A stretch of 64,000 bases of DNA from Marivivens geojensis (lineage in GTDB: Bacteria > Pseudomonadota > Alphaproteobacteria > Rhodobacterales > Rhodobacteraceae). The first letter of the stretch is position 1; every line of letters starts with the position of its first letter. Location of the stretch: contig NZ_JALKCU010000003.1 in assembly GCF_023540835.1 (NCBI RefSeq), positions 62,001 through 126,000 on the forward strand. Reading direction: 5' to 3'. Below the pieces are notes generated by a model. The model was not told the origin of the DNA. It searched no databases and saw nothing but the letters and a program-made list of their open reading frames with translations. The position numbers and the translations under genes were made by a program. Below, piece by piece: positions 1-8,796 of this stretch.

Positions 1-1
1 A

Positions 2-106
2 TGGTTCCAAGGTAACTTTGAGGACTACGAAGAAGACAAAAAACGTCGTTTCGGTGCGGATGCACTAGAGCCGAAGCGCTTGAAATACAAAAAGTTCTCG
101 CGCTGA
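2..106 (+). CDS. ettA: EttA C-terminus (partial)
   Basis: This is the last 34 codons of an ABC-F ATPase and runs in from the left edge. The tail reads GNFEDYEEDKKRR followed by GADALEPKRLKYKK, which matches the conserved end of EttA, the energy-dependent translational throttle that binds the ribosomal E site and gates entry into elongation according to the ATP/ADP ratio. No ATPase motif lies inside the window, so the assignment rests on this C-terminal signature alone. An intrinsic terminator follows 14 bases after the stop, so ettA probably ends its transcript. Confidence 0.8.
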   Translation, partial: WFQGNFEDYEEDKKRRFGADALEPKRLKYKKFSR

Positions 107-120
107 TACGATCCAGTCAA

Positions 121-147
121 AGCCGCAGCCCCGCGCTGCGGCTTTTT
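121..147 (+). terminator. Intrinsic terminator after ettA
   Basis: A perfect 9-bp stem (AGCCGCAGC at 121-129 with GCTGCGGCT at 135-143) encloses a 5-nt loop and runs into a T tract at 143-147. Confidence 0.85.
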
Positions 148-167
148 CATTCTCAAGGAACAGAGCC

Positions 168-353
168 TTGGCCGCAGCACTCATCCTCTTTTTCTCAACG
201 CTTGGTGCCGTCAGTGCGGCCCTGTCGGTTTGGCTCTTCGACTCGGGTATTGGCGTAGCTGCATTGCTCTACGCTGCCATCGGTTTGGGCATCCCAGCGG
301 CGATTGTGATCATTCGTCATTCCGGTGAGGATTGTGGTCCCGACGATCAGTGA
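168..353 (+). CDS. Small two-helix membrane protein
   Basis: This is a 61-residue protein starting at TTG, with AAGGAA about 8 nt upstream. It is almost entirely hydrophobic: one helix at about residues 3-25 and a second at about 29-50, then a short polar tail. I do not recognise a family. The gene sits between the ettA terminator and the MFS gene and overlaps the 3' end of the latter by 7 nt on the opposite strand. The ribosome binding site and clean hydrophobic pattern favour a real gene, but it is short and the start codon is weak. Confidence 0.5.
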   Translation: MAAALILFFSTLGAVSAALSVWLFDSGIGVAALLYAAIGLGIPAAIVIIRHSGEDCGPDDQ

Positions 354-1540
354 TCAGCCTTGGTCGTGACAAAGATTACGACGCATCCAGCAACCAAAAC
401 AGCTGACAAAACGAACGGAGCACCGGGGAGGTAGCCCCAGCCGCCCGACGTGAACGCCCAGAAAATCCACGTCATAATCAGAGGCGAGATCGCCATGCCA
501 ACCGCGTTGATGGATTGGACGACGCCTTGCAATTCGCCTTGTTGGTTGTCGGGGGTGGCGCGGGACATGATGCCTTGGATCGTCGGACCGGAAATAGAAC
601 CGAGCGCCATCACGGGCGTCAATGCGAGAACCATCCAACCGTTGTCGACAAAGACCACGAGAAGCATGCCGACAATATCTACTATAAAGCCAGCAATCAC
701 CGTTTTACGATCCCCGAGTATGCGGAGGATCGGGCGGATCAGGACCGCTTGGACCACGGCCATTGAGATACCGAATGCGGCGAGCGATAGGCCGATCATC
801 GTCGGATCCCATCCGAATTTCTCTTTGCCGAAATACGCCCAGATCGCGGGGTAGACGAAATGCGCAACGCTAAAGACGAAGATGATCAAAAGCATCGGCG
901 ATTGACCAGGCAATGACCCAATCGCACGGAACGCCGACAAGGGGTTTGCGCGTTTGATATCAAAGCTGCGGCGGTTTTCTTTTGAAACGGTCTCTGGCAG
1001 CACAAAAAGCCCAAAGACAAAGTTCGCCGCGGCAAAGATCGCCGCAGCATAGAACGGCGCACGCGTGCCGAGATCGGCGAGGAATCCGCCAATCATCGGT
1101 CCAACGACAAAGCCCACGCCAAAGGCCGCACCGATTAGGCCAAAGTTCGCAGCTTTTTCTTCGGGTTTTGAAATGTCGGCCATATAAGCGCCCGCCGTTG
1201 TGTGGGTCGCACCTGTGATGCCCCCGATAATCCGCCCGACCAGCAGCAGCCAGATGGTCCCCGCCACGGCCATAAGCAAGTAGTCCATCGCCATGATCAC
1301 GAGCGCGATCAGGAGGACGGGACGGCGACCAAAACTGTCAGAGATATTGCCGATCAGTGGCCCAAAGAGGAACTGCATCGCGGCAAAGACGGCGGTCAGG
1401 ATGCCGCCCCAAAACGCTGCGTTTCCAACATCGCCGCCGTGGATCTCTTGGATCAGGTCAGGCATGACGGGCATGATGATGCCGATACCCATCGCATCAA
1501 GCAGGACTGTGATCAGGATGAAGACGATAGGTAAGCGCAT
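347..1540 (-). CDS. MFS drug exporter, TetA/TCR-like
   Basis: This is a 12-helix major facilitator of about 397 residues. The N-terminus ([16 protein letters not shown]) and the loop 2-3 motif [14 protein letters not shown] are those of the DHA1 TetA/multidrug proton antiporter group, which exports small toxic compounds. I chose the ATG at 1540 over an in-frame TTG at 1552 because GGAG lies 6 nt before the ATG and nothing precedes the TTG. The loop 2-3 motif has Ser where TetA usually has Arg (SDSFGRR). The substrate cannot be told from sequence. It follows the pcaD/pcaB-like pair on the same strand after a 41-nt gap. Confidence 0.85.
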   Translation of the reverse strand: MRLPIVFILITVLLDAMGIGIIMPVMPDLIQEIHGGDVGNAAFWGGILTAVFAAMQFLFGPLIGNISDSFGRRPVLLIALVIMAMDYLLMAVAGTIWLLLVGRIIGGITGATHTTAGAYMADISKPEEKAANFGLIGAAFGVGFVVGPMIGGFLADLGTRAPFYAAAIFAAANFVFGLFVLPETVSKENRRSFDIKRANPLSAFRAIGSLPGQSPMLLIIFVFSVAHFVYPAIWAYFGKEKFGWDPTMIGLSLAAFGISMAVVQAVLIRPILRILGDRKTVIAGFIVDIVGMLLVVFVDNGWMVLALTPVMALGSISGPTIQGIMSRATPDNQQGELQGVVQSINAVGMAISPLIMTWIFWAFTSGGWGYLPGAPFVLSAVLVAGCVVIFVTTKADH

Positions 1541-1581
1541 GTCAGGCTCCAATTGGCCCGACAGGAGTTAAACCATCGGGT

Positions 1582-2301
1582 TCACTTTGCAAGTGTGTTT
1601 AACCTGCCTAGCGCAAGCGCCATTTGTGGGAGGCACATGCGACGGGTCAGTCTCTCTGCGTCTGTGCCGCGTGCGGATTGGAGGCTGAGGTTCAGGCCAG
1701 TGATCAGGGCAACCAGTGCAGCGGCGAGTGGCGATGTGGCGGCTGACTGTTCAGCGGTCGTGACCATCCATGCGGTGAAATCGACAAAGGTCGTGTCGGC
1801 ATCGTCCCCAGCGAGGCCAAGGTTCAGACCCTTTGCCAAATCTGCATCTGCGATATGGCTCACCTTTAGGCGCGCAGCGAGCGGGGCAAGCGTGTCGGGC
1901 GCACCAAGACGTTCTGACATGATCGACAGAAATTGACGGAGGCGGAGCGCTTGGGCCGTGTCCTCGATCTGCGCCATGGTCGCACCTTCGCCAACGTAAG
2001 GTGCGAATTCTGGCGCCTGCATCAATTCGCGAAAATACTGGATGACAGGGGCCACGGGATCGCCGTCAACGGCGACACCTTTGGCCAGACCTGACGGATC
2101 GATTTGCAGCTCAAGCGAGGCACGATGGATCGCCTTTGCTGCGATATCAGGAACCTCACCCCGTTCACCGCGAACCTTTGCCAAGGTGCCCAGCACGATC
2201 ATGATCGCACGCACTTCGGCCGTATCAGTAAAGAGCGCGGCCGTATCGCGGTCAAAAAGGGCGTCGCGCCAGATCGCGCTGTCAAAGGGGGATGCGGTCA
2301 T
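1582..2301 (-). CDS. Short degenerate PcaB-like lyase
   Basis: The first ~130 of 239 residues resemble the N-terminus of PcaB, 3-carboxy-cis,cis-muconate cycloisomerase of the fumarase/aspartase superfamily: a SPFDSAI start, the AEVRAIM segment, IHRASLELQIDP and GATMAQIEDTAQALRLRQ. Full PcaB is about 350-450 residues. Here the C-terminal half is absent, including the superfamily signature around GSSxMPxKxN, and the usual GATSQD is altered to GATMAQIED (106-114). The remaining C-terminus is not recognisable. Its ATG overlaps the pcaD stop (TGATG), so translation is coupled. Catalysis looks impossible. It is either a decaying gene or a repurposed domain. Confidence 0.6.
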   Translation of the reverse strand: MTASPFDSAIWRDALFDRDTAALFTDTAEVRAIMIVLGTLAKVRGERGEVPDIAAKAIHRASLELQIDPSGLAKGVAVDGDPVAPVIQYFRELMQAPEFAPYVGEGATMAQIEDTAQALRLRQFLSIMSERLGAPDTLAPLAARLKVSHIADADLAKGLNLGLAGDDADTTFVDFTAWMVTTAEQSAATSPLAAALVALITGLNLSLQSARGTDAERLTRRMCLPQMALALGRLNTLAK

Positions 2302-3101
2302 CAGATATGGCCCGTGTCTTTCATGAATTGCGTTAGGAGCGCGGTATACTCTTCCGGCTTTTCAACACAAGGCAGGTGACCTGCTTTGCGGATGATCTCG
2401 AATTTTGATCCAGGGATCACGTCGATGGTTTCGCGCACTAGATCGGCAGGAGTTGATCCGTCATCGGACCCCGCGATGCCCAGCGTCGGGCAGCGAAGCC
2501 CGCTTGTGGGCGTATAGAAGTCCGTGCCCGAAATCGCAGCGCAGCACCCGCAATATCCCTCGACCGAGGTTGCGCAGACCATATCGCGCCACGGTGTCAC
2601 GGCAGGCGAATTACGGAAGTCGCGGGTAAACCATTTCTGCATGATCCCATCGACCAAGGCCTCTAGACCCTTGGCGCGGACTGTATCAATGCGATCCTGC
2701 CAGAGTTTCGGCATCCCGATCTTTGCTGCGGTATTCGACAGAACCAGCGTGCGGATAATGTCGAGCCGTTTGACTGCCAAGCCTTGGGCAATCATTCCGC
2801 CTATCGACAGGCCAACGAACATCGCGTCGCGCACGTTCAACGCATCACAGACGGCCTCTGTATCGGAAATCAGCGCACCCATTGTGTAGGGCGCATCAGG
2901 GGCCGAGGATTTCCCGTGCCCGCGTTTATCCATCCGCACGATCCGCAAGCCTTCGGGCAGGAGTGGGAGAACAGCGTCCCACAGGTGAAGGTTGGTGCCG
3001 AGAGAATTGGCAAACACAACGGTCGGCGCAGCGGGATCATCGACCCCGTCAACGCGCGCGTAGAGGGTCACATCGCCCCGTTGGATGAAATGTTCGGACA
3101 T
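2301..3101 (-). CDS. pcaD: 3-oxoadipate enol-lactonase
   Basis: This 266-residue alpha/beta hydrolase opens 3-oxoadipate enol-lactone to 3-oxoadipate in the protocatechuate branch of the beta-ketoadipate pathway. The nucleophile Ser99 lies in GLSIGG, the acid is in the GSDDGSTP segment, and the catalytic His is in KAGHLPCVE. The internal SVEGYCGCCAAI segment is characteristic of PcaD. GAGGAGG precedes the ATG. The next gene is the degenerate pcaB-like ORF, overlapping by one base. The other pca genes are not in this window. Confidence 0.88.
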   Translation of the reverse strand: MSEHFIQRGDVTLYARVDGVDDPAAPTVVFANSLGTNLHLWDAVLPLLPEGLRIVRMDKRGHGKSSAPDAPYTMGALISDTEAVCDALNVRDAMFVGLSIGGMIAQGLAVKRLDIIRTLVLSNTAAKIGMPKLWQDRIDTVRAKGLEALVDGIMQKWFTRDFRNSPAVTPWRDMVCATSVEGYCGCCAAISGTDFYTPTSGLRCPTLGIAGSDDGSTPADLVRETIDVIPGSKFEIIRKAGHLPCVEKPEEYTALLTQFMKDTGHI

Positions 3102-3174
3102 TGTCGCCTCCTCGGTTTCCCCGATACATGCGGCGGGTTCTGCCGAAAGGCAACCTTTAGACCTAGGCTAGGCG

Positions 3175-4005
3175 CTAGGCTTGCGTGTCCTTAACGGCTG
3201 AGAGCCAAGCCCGCAGGGCCTCAATGGCTTCGGCTTCGTCCAAAAACGGTACGTGTCCGCGATCTGGCACCTCGGCGCGGATCATGTCTGGGCGACGTTT
3301 TGACATTTCATCAGCTGTCTCGAGTGAGAGCAAATCGCTGTTCATCCCACGGATCAGCGCAATCGGCAGTCCGTCGAGCGCGTCGAAAAACGGCCAGAGC
3401 GATGGGGCGTTGTTGTCTGCGGCGTTGAAGGTATCGCGTAACTTTGGGTCATAGCGAATGACAAGCCCATCGGCGGTTTGTTCGTAATGCGCGCGAACTT
3501 CGGCCAACCAACGCTCCATCGGGACGTTCTTGAAATGCACCCAGTTGCGGTCGCGGAATTGGGCTGCCTCTTCGTAGGTTTTTTGTGCGGGATTGCGGCC
3601 AACGTAGGCGCTGATGATGTCCAGCCCTTGGGCGTCGATCACAGGACCAATATCATTGAGCGCAACGCCCATCAGTCGATCCTTGGCGGTTGCTGCCAGA
3701 ACCATCCCGATGATCCCGCCGCGCGACGTGCCGATGATCGCGGCCTTTTCCAGCCCAAGATGATCCATGAGCGCCAGAATGTCCTGCGCCTCATGCGGAA
3801 CGGTATAGGTATCCGACGTGGCCCAGTCTGATTTGCCCCGACCGCGATAGTCCGGACGTATGAGCCTGATCCCATCGAGGAGAGGTGCGATATGGTCAAA
3901 ATCAGCTGCGTTGCGCGTTAAGCCTGCCAGCGCGAGGACGGGCAGTCCTTCGCCTTCGTCGAGGTAATGCAGTCGGGTTCCATCGGGGGCGCTGTAGAAG
4001 GGCAT
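3175..4005 (-). CDS. Alpha/beta hydrolase
   Basis: This is a 276-residue hydrolase with the start DGTRLHYLDEG typical of lactonase/esterase-like members, the nucleophile elbow GTSRGG (Ser94), and a C-terminal GHVPFLDE carrying the catalytic His. Substrate unknown. The ATG at 4005 overlaps the stop of the upstream dehalogenase gene (TGATG), so I prefer it over an upstream start that would add 14 unlikely residues. The coupling suggests it works with the dehalogenase, but nothing shows on what compound. Confidence 0.8.
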   Translation of the reverse strand: MPFYSAPDGTRLHYLDEGEGLPVLALAGLTRNAADFDHIAPLLDGIRLIRPDYRGRGKSDWATSDTYTVPHEAQDILALMDHLGLEKAAIIGTSRGGIIGMVLAATAKDRLMGVALNDIGPVIDAQGLDIISAYVGRNPAQKTYEEAAQFRDRNWVHFKNVPMERWLAEVRAHYEQTADGLVIRYDPKLRDTFNAADNNAPSLWPFFDALDGLPIALIRGMNSDLLSLETADEMSKRRPDMIRAEVPDRGHVPFLDEAEAIEALRAWLSAVKDTQA

Positions 4006-4679
4006 CAGATCAGGTCCGGTATCGTGCTGAGGTCGGTGAGTACCCATTCAGGCGAGGCATAGAGCCGATCCATTGGGTCGCCGTTGCGGTTCACCCAAGC
4101 GGTGCGATAGCCAAATTTAGATGCCCCAGCCGCGTCCCATCCATTGGATGAGACAAAGAGAACTTCGTTGCGTTCGCAGACAAAACGGCTCTCGACCATT
4201 TCGTAAACGAGGTCGTGGGGTTTGTAGACGCCCACCGTTTCGACCGACAAAACATCGTCGAGAAGATCCGACAGGCCAGCCGATTTCACCGCCGCATCCA
4301 GCATCGCAGGCGAACCGTTCGACAGGATTGCGGTGTTCATCCCACGCGCTTTTAACGTGGCGAGCATTTTGGGCACTTCGGGATAGGTGCTCAGTTCCCA
4401 ATAGAGCGCCAAAAGACGTTCGCGGAGGGTGGGATCGTCGAGGCCCGCAGCCTCCATCGCCCAATCGAGACCGTCACCCGTGACCTGCCAGAAATCAACG
4501 TGTTGGCGGGCCACAGCGCGGAGCCATGAATATTCCAACTGTTTGCGGCGCCAATTTGCGGCCAGCGTAGGCCAGACTTGCGCCAGCGCCTCTTGTCCGG
4601 GTTCTGCGGCAGCTTCCCGTGCTGCGGCAGCGACGTCGAACAATGTGCCATAAGCATCAAAAATACAGGTGTTGATCAA
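4005..4679 (-). CDS. Haloacid dehalogenase, type II
   Basis: This 224-residue HAD-superfamily enzyme has the motif order of L-2-haloacid dehalogenase: DAYGTLFD with nucleophile Asp8, LSNGSP, KPHDLVYEM and VSSNGWDAAGASKFGY. Type II enzymes hydrolyse 2-haloalkanoic acids to 2-hydroxy acids with inversion. I start it at TTG 4679, where GGAGG lies 7 nt upstream and the protein begins INTCIFDAYGT. A longer frame from 4760 would add 27 unrelated residues. It is the first gene of a two-gene unit with the hydrolase. Family is sure; native substrate is not. Confidence 0.85.
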   Translation of the reverse strand: MINTCIFDAYGTLFDVAAAAREAAAEPGQEALAQVWPTLAANWRRKQLEYSWLRAVARQHVDFWQVTGDGLDWAMEAAGLDDPTLRERLLALYWELSTYPEVPKMLATLKARGMNTAILSNGSPAMLDAAVKSAGLSDLLDDVLSVETVGVYKPHDLVYEMVESRFVCERNEVLFVSSNGWDAAGASKFGYRTAWVNRNGDPMDRLYASPEWVLTDLSTIPDLI

Positions 4680-4841
4680 TGTAGGTCCTCCATCCTGTCG
4701 CGCAGAGTGACCAACTCTGACAGGAAGAACAAGGGCGCCGTTTGCAATCCAGCCATGCATTCCCTAGGGTGGCCTCCGAATCCCAGAGCACCCGCAGAGT
4801 GCGGCCTCTTTCATTCTTTCCCTGACAGACCGGAGATTTTT

Positions 4842-5276
4842 ATGACCCAAGTAAAATCGGGTGACACCGTTCGTATTCACTACACTGGCACCCTGACCAC
4901 TGGCGAAACCTTTGATAGTAGCGAAGGTCGTGAACCGCTGGAGTTCATCGTTGGCTCCGGTCAGATTATCCCTGGTCTGGATAAGGCTCTGCCTGGCATG
5001 ACCGTCGGCGATAAGAAAACCGTCGAAGTCCCCTGCGCCGAAGCCTACGGCGAAGCCAGCGCCGATGCGATCCAAGCCATCCCGCGTTCGGAAATCCCTG
5101 ATCACATCCCGACCGAGATCGGCACCCAGCTTCAGATGCAAGCGCCGACTGGTCAGGTTGTTCCTGTGACCGTTGTGGACGCAAACGAAGAGCAGGTTGT
5201 TCTGGATGCGAACCACATGCTGGCGGGCAAAGACCTGATCTTTGCGATCGAACTGGTCGAGATCAAAGCGGCCTAA
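4842..5276 (+). CDS. FKBP-type peptidyl-prolyl isomerase, SlyD-like
   Basis: This is a 144-residue FKBP. It opens with VKSGDTVRIHYTGTL, continues with GETFDSS and VGSGQIIPGLDKAL, and has an inserted-flap (IF) chaperone domain at about residues 70-125 as in SlyD. It lacks the His/Cys-rich metal-binding tail of enterobacterial SlyD. It should catalyse cis-trans proline isomerisation and assist folding in the cytoplasm. The ATG at 4842 with CGGAG upstream fits the family start; the frame stays open far upstream but that part is unrelated. Its stop interlocks by 4 nt with the convergent M50-like gene. Confidence 0.9.
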   Translation: MTQVKSGDTVRIHYTGTLTTGETFDSSEGREPLEFIVGSGQIIPGLDKALPGMTVGDKKTVEVPCAEAYGEASADAIQAIPRSEIPDHIPTEIGTQLQMQAPTGQVVPVTVVDANEEQVVLDANHMLAGKDLIFAIELVEIKAA

Positions 5277-6049
5277 AGGCCCAACGCGAGAACGATAAGC
5301 GGCCAGCCGAACCGATACAGGCTGGCCGTGACCACCAGATACGCCCCGATCAGCAGCCATGCGGCGTCTTTGGACATCGGCGACTGATGTGGCGTCGGGT
5401 GTTCAAGAGCCATGAGGCCACGAATGCCGATAAAAGCGATAGCGCCAAGCGTGAATGACATAAAGCCAGCGGCCAATGTCAGGATCACAGCTAGAGCAGC
5501 ACCCCCCAAAACAAACGGCAGCATTGGCCAGAATGTCTCTGACACGGCACGAATGATCCGTCCACCTGCCAAGGGCCAGAACGGTAGCAGCGTGAACGCG
5601 CCATAGGTCGCAGAGACCGCTGCAAACCCCGCGAGGTAATTCCCCATCAGCGGTGAGGTGTTCAGCAACATCGCCGCAATCGCGAGGCACAGAAACACCG
5701 CAGGCACCGTGAAGGCAGGCCCCATCAGCGCGACATAGGCTTCTTTACCTTGGTCCAGTTTGTGCAAATCCCATTTGGGCGGGTTCGCAAAGACGGGGAT
5801 GGCGCGGATTTTTGCGTCCACACCGAAAGAGCGAAGCGTGACGACGTGGCCGAGTTCTTGGAAATAGAAGGTCGCGATCAGGCAGGGGCCAAAGAACGGG
5901 CCGAAAAAATAGAAGATCGCAACGGCGGCGAGTGCGCCAAAGGCCCAGAACTTGCGGTCGGGCCACTCAATGGAAAGCCCAGCCCAGCCCCCGCGTGTTG
6001 CCAGCCAAAAGGCGGTGCAAAACCCGAGGGCAAGGGCCAGTAATCCCAT
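5273..6049 (-). CDS. M50/site-2-protease-like membrane protein, catalytic residues lost
   Basis: This is a 258-residue polytopic membrane protein with the layout of site-2 proteases. The zinc motif HExxH appears as QELGH (64-68): the first His is Gln. The second motif, normally NLLPxxPLDGG, reads LLPFWPLAGG, with Ala161 in place of the metal-binding Asp. Flanking features (a following RxxG, an FANPP loop, GPAF helix) support descent from the M50 family. Both changes should abolish zinc binding. It starts 4 nt after fabI, so it is probably the last gene of the fabA-fabB-fabI operon. Function unknown; an inactive membrane adaptor is one possibility. Confidence 0.6.
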   Translation of the reverse strand: MGLLALALGFCTAFWLATRGGWAGLSIEWPDRKFWAFGALAAVAIFYFFGPFFGPCLIATFYFQELGHVVTLRSFGVDAKIRAIPVFANPPKWDLHKLDQGKEAYVALMGPAFTVPAVFLCLAIAAMLLNTSPLMGNYLAGFAAVSATYGAFTLLPFWPLAGGRIIRAVSETFWPMLPFVLGGAALAVILTLAAGFMSFTLGAIAFIGIRGLMALEHPTPHQSPMSKDAAWLLIGAYLVVTASLYRFGWPLIVLALGL

Positions 6050-6052
6050 GGA

Positions 6053-6841
6053 TCAGAGGTGGTCTTGCTGTGGCATCCCGAGAACGTGGAAGCCACCGTC
6101 AACGCGGATGATTTCGCCCGTTGTGTAAGCGCCAGCATCGGATGCGAGGTAAACAGCGGTGCCGCCGACAGCCTCAAGCGTTGCGTTCGACCGCAGCGGT
6201 GCGTTCTGTTCCGTGTGGCGGAACGTTGCGCGTGCGCCACCGATGGCCGCACCCGCGAGCGTTTTCATCGGGCCGGGGGAGACCGCGTTCACGCGGATAC
6301 CCAGCGGGCCAAGGTCGTTTGCCAGATAGCGAACCGAAGATTCCAGTGCAGCCTTTGCAACGCCCATGACGTTGTAGTTCGGCGTCACGCGGTTGGAACC
6401 GCCGTAGGTCAGCGTCAGCAGCGTGCCGCCGTTCGGCATCAGTTCAGATGCGCGCTTGGACACTTCGATGAACGAATAGCAGCTAATAACCATCGAGTTG
6501 CAGAAGTTATCGCGGCTGGTGTTGATGAAACGACCTGTCAGTTCGTTCTTGTCCGAATAGGCAATCGCGTGGACCACAAAATCGATGGTGCCCCATTTGT
6601 CTTTCAGCGTTTGAAAGGCGAGGTCCATGCTTTCGTCGTTGGTCACATCTACGTCGATGAGGGTGTCAGAACCTACCGAAGCGGCCAGAGGTTCCACGCG
6701 TTTGCCAAAGGCTTCGCCCTGATAAGAGAACGCGAGTTCTGCGCCTGCGTCCGCCATTGCCTTAGCGATACCCCAAGCGATCGAGCGTTCGTTGGCAACG
6801 CCCATGATCAAGCCACGTTTGCCCTGCATCGAAATAGTCAT
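6053..6841 (-). CDS. fabI: Enoyl-ACP reductase (NADH)
   Basis: This is a 262-residue short-chain dehydrogenase-type enoyl-ACP reductase, which completes each round of type II fatty acid elongation. The nucleotide-binding start GLIMGVANERSIAWGIAKA and the catalytic Tyr146, Tyr156 and Lys163 fall at the same numbers as in E. coli FabI. It is the target of triclosan and diazaborines. It lies 12 nt after fabB, so fabA-fabB-fabI form one operon. Confidence 0.95.
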   Translation of the reverse strand: MTISMQGKRGLIMGVANERSIAWGIAKAMADAGAELAFSYQGEAFGKRVEPLAASVGSDTLIDVDVTNDESMDLAFQTLKDKWGTIDFVVHAIAYSDKNELTGRFINTSRDNFCNSMVISCYSFIEVSKRASELMPNGGTLLTLTYGGSNRVTPNYNVMGVAKAALESSVRYLANDLGPLGIRVNAVSPGPMKTLAGAAIGGARATFRHTEQNAPLRSNATLEAVGGTAVYLASDAGAYTTGEIIRVDGGFHVLGMPQQDHL

Positions 6842-6853
6842 GTGAAAAAGTCC

Positions 6854-8083
6854 TTAGTCTCGAAACTTGGAGAGCAGCATCGATCCGTTCGTGCCACCAA
6901 ACCCAAAGCTGTTGGTCATGATGGTGTCTAGCCCAGCATTTTCAACCAGAGAAGTCGCTATTTCTGCGGGATTCAACTCTGGGTCGAGCGTTTCGACGTT
7001 GATCGAGGGTGCGATGAAGTCGCTCTGAAGCATCAGGAGGCAGTAAATCGCTTCGGATGCGCCAGTTGCGCCTTGGCTGTGACCGGTCATGGATTTGGTC
7101 GACGAGATCGGCGGTGTGGTGCCTTCGCCAAAGACGCGGCGCACGGCCTGAACCTCGCCCACGTCACCGACAGGGGTCGATGTGCCGTGTGCGTTGATGT
7201 AGCTGATTTTGCGGCCTTCGGGCAGGGTTTCGAGAGCTAGACGCATTGCGCGTTCGCCGCCTTCACCAGACGGGGCAACCATGTCGTGACCGTCCGAGGT
7301 TGCGGCAAAGCCTGTGACCTCAGCGTAGATTTTCGCACCGCGTGCTTTCGCGTGCTCAAGCTCTTCGAGGACAACGATACCACCGCCGCCTGCGATGACG
7401 AAACCGTCACGGCCAGCGTCGAATGCGCGGGACGCTTTGGTCGGTGTGTCGTTGTATTTCGACGACATCGCGCCCATCGCGTCGAACAAGCAGGACAGCG
7501 TCCAGTCGAGTTCTTCTGCGCCACCTGCAAACATAACGTCCTGTTTGCCCATCATGATCTGTTCTGCTGCGCTGCCGATACAGTGCAGAGAGGTCGAACA
7601 GGCCGAAGTGATCGAGTAGTTGATGCCCTTGATCTTGAACTGGGTCGACAGGTTCGCCGAGATGGTCGAGGACATGCACTTTGGTACAGCGAAGGGCCCG
7701 ATCCGTTTGGGCGAACCGTTGTTATCGACGATCTGATGTGCAGCATACATCGCGCTGGTGGACGGGCCGCCGGAGCCAGCGATGAGGCCAGTGCGGGTGT
7801 TGGACACTTGATCCTCGGACAGACCAGAATCCTCGATCGCTTGTTTCATCGAAATGTACGCATAAGCCGCGCCCGGACCCATGAAGCGTAGGGCGCGTTT
7901 ATCAACGTGTTCTGTCACGTCGATTTTGACGGTGCCTGCGATCTGGCTGCGGAACCCGCGTTCTGCCATTTCGGGGCTGGCTTCGATGCCCGATTTACCC
8001 GCGCGAAGAGAGGCCTCTACCTCGGCAGCATTGTTCCCGATCGGTGAAACGATCCCGAGACCAGTTACGACGACACGGCGCAT
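6854..8083 (-). CDS. fabB: 3-oxoacyl-ACP synthase I
   Basis: This is a 409-residue condensing enzyme. The nucleophile Cys162 lies in [10 protein letters not shown], and the two His are in [11 protein letters not shown] and in [14 protein letters not shown]. FabB elongates the cis-3-decenoyl product of FabA and so commits chains to the unsaturated branch. I start at ATG 8083, with GGGAGG 6 nt upstream, not at the GTG two codons earlier, which would sit directly on that ribosome binding site. Between fabA and fabI in one operon. Confidence 0.95.
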   Translation of the reverse strand: MRRVVVTGLGIVSPIGNNAAEVEASLRAGKSGIEASPEMAERGFRSQIAGTVKIDVTEHVDKRALRFMGPGAAYAYISMKQAIEDSGLSEDQVSNTRTGLIAGSGGPSTSAMYAAHQIVDNNGSPKRIGPFAVPKCMSSTISANLSTQFKIKGINYSITSACSTSLHCIGSAAEQIMMGKQDVMFAGGAEELDWTLSCLFDAMGAMSSKYNDTPTKASRAFDAGRDGFVIAGGGGIVVLEELEHAKARGAKIYAEVTGFAATSDGHDMVAPSGEGGERAMRLALETLPEGRKISYINAHGTSTPVGDVGEVQAVRRVFGEGTTPPISSTKSMTGHSQGATGASEAIYCLLMLQSDFIAPSINVETLDPELNPAEIATSLVENAGLDTIMTNSFGFGGTNGSMLLSKFRD

Positions 8084-8121
8084 AGGCACCCTCCCTTGTA
8101 GTCTTTGATGTTCTGTCGGTC

Positions 8122-8631
8122 TTAGGACGCTGACAGAGCCACTTTCATGTCTTTAACAATGTAGATCACTTCACCGTCAGCTTCGACGATACCGTCAGCG
8201 ACACCCATGGTCAGGCGACGGGTTTGCACTGCTTTTGTGAAATCGACCTTGTAGGTCAGCATTTTACGCTCTGGACGCACCATGCCTGTCAGTTTCACTT
8301 CGCCAACGCCAAGAGCGTAACCGCGACCTTCCCAGCCACGCCAACCGAGGTTGAAGCCCGTCAGCTGCCACAAACCATCAAGGCCAAGGCAGCCCGGCAT
8401 GATCGGGTTGCCCGGGAAGTGGCAGTCAAAGAACCAGAGGTCTGGTTTGATGTCGAATTCAGCGACAACATGGCCTTTGCCATGCAGACCACCGTCTTCG
8501 GAAATCTCGGTGATGCGGTCCATCATAAGCATCGGCGGTTCCGGCAGCTGCGCATTACCGGGGCCGAAAAGTTCGCCACGGGCACATTTTAACAGATCGT
8601 CGCGGTCAAAGCTGCTCGGGTATTGGGCCAT
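8122..8631 (-). CDS. fabA: 3-hydroxydecanoyl-ACP dehydratase/isomerase
   Basis: This 169-residue hotdog enzyme dehydrates 3-hydroxydecanoyl-ACP and isomerises trans-2 to cis-3-decenoyl-ACP, the entry to anaerobic unsaturated fatty acid synthesis. The active-site His71 lies in [12 protein letters not shown] and Asp85 in GLDGLWQL, and the length equals E. coli FabA. It is the first gene of fabA-fabB-fabI and is transcribed away from irr; the 165-nt gap between them must hold both promoters. Confidence 0.96.
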   Translation of the reverse strand: MAQYPSSFDRDDLLKCARGELFGPGNAQLPEPPMLMMDRITEISEDGGLHGKGHVVAEFDIKPDLWFFDCHFPGNPIMPGCLGLDGLWQLTGFNLGWRGWEGRGYALGVGEVKLTGMVRPERKMLTYKVDFTKAVQTRRLTMGVADGIVEADGEVIYIVKDMKVALSAS

Positions 8632-8741
8632 GCGTATGTGTCCCCCTTGTTGGGATAGTGATGCGTTATTAACGTTCGTCTATCACCCAGAGGTTAACAA
8701 GAGCAAGTGTGGCGGCGTCGCGGGGCAATTTGACTTTGCGA

Positions 8742-8771
8742 TTGAAAAAAGTCGGTGCCGCGCTGTATTGT
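8742..8771 (+). promoter_or_regulatory. Candidate irr promoter
   Basis: TTGAAA (8742-8747) and TATTGT (8766-8771) are separated by 18 bp and lie 25 nt before the irr start. I see no Irr-box-like inverted repeat here. Confidence 0.35.
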
Positions 8772-8796
8772 GTCCTTCAACATAAGGATGACCTTC

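Noticed and set aside
4578-4841. N-terminal extension of the FKBP gene
   Set aside because: It overlaps the dehalogenase on the other strand and encodes no conserved residues; ATG 4842 has a ribosome binding site and the family start.
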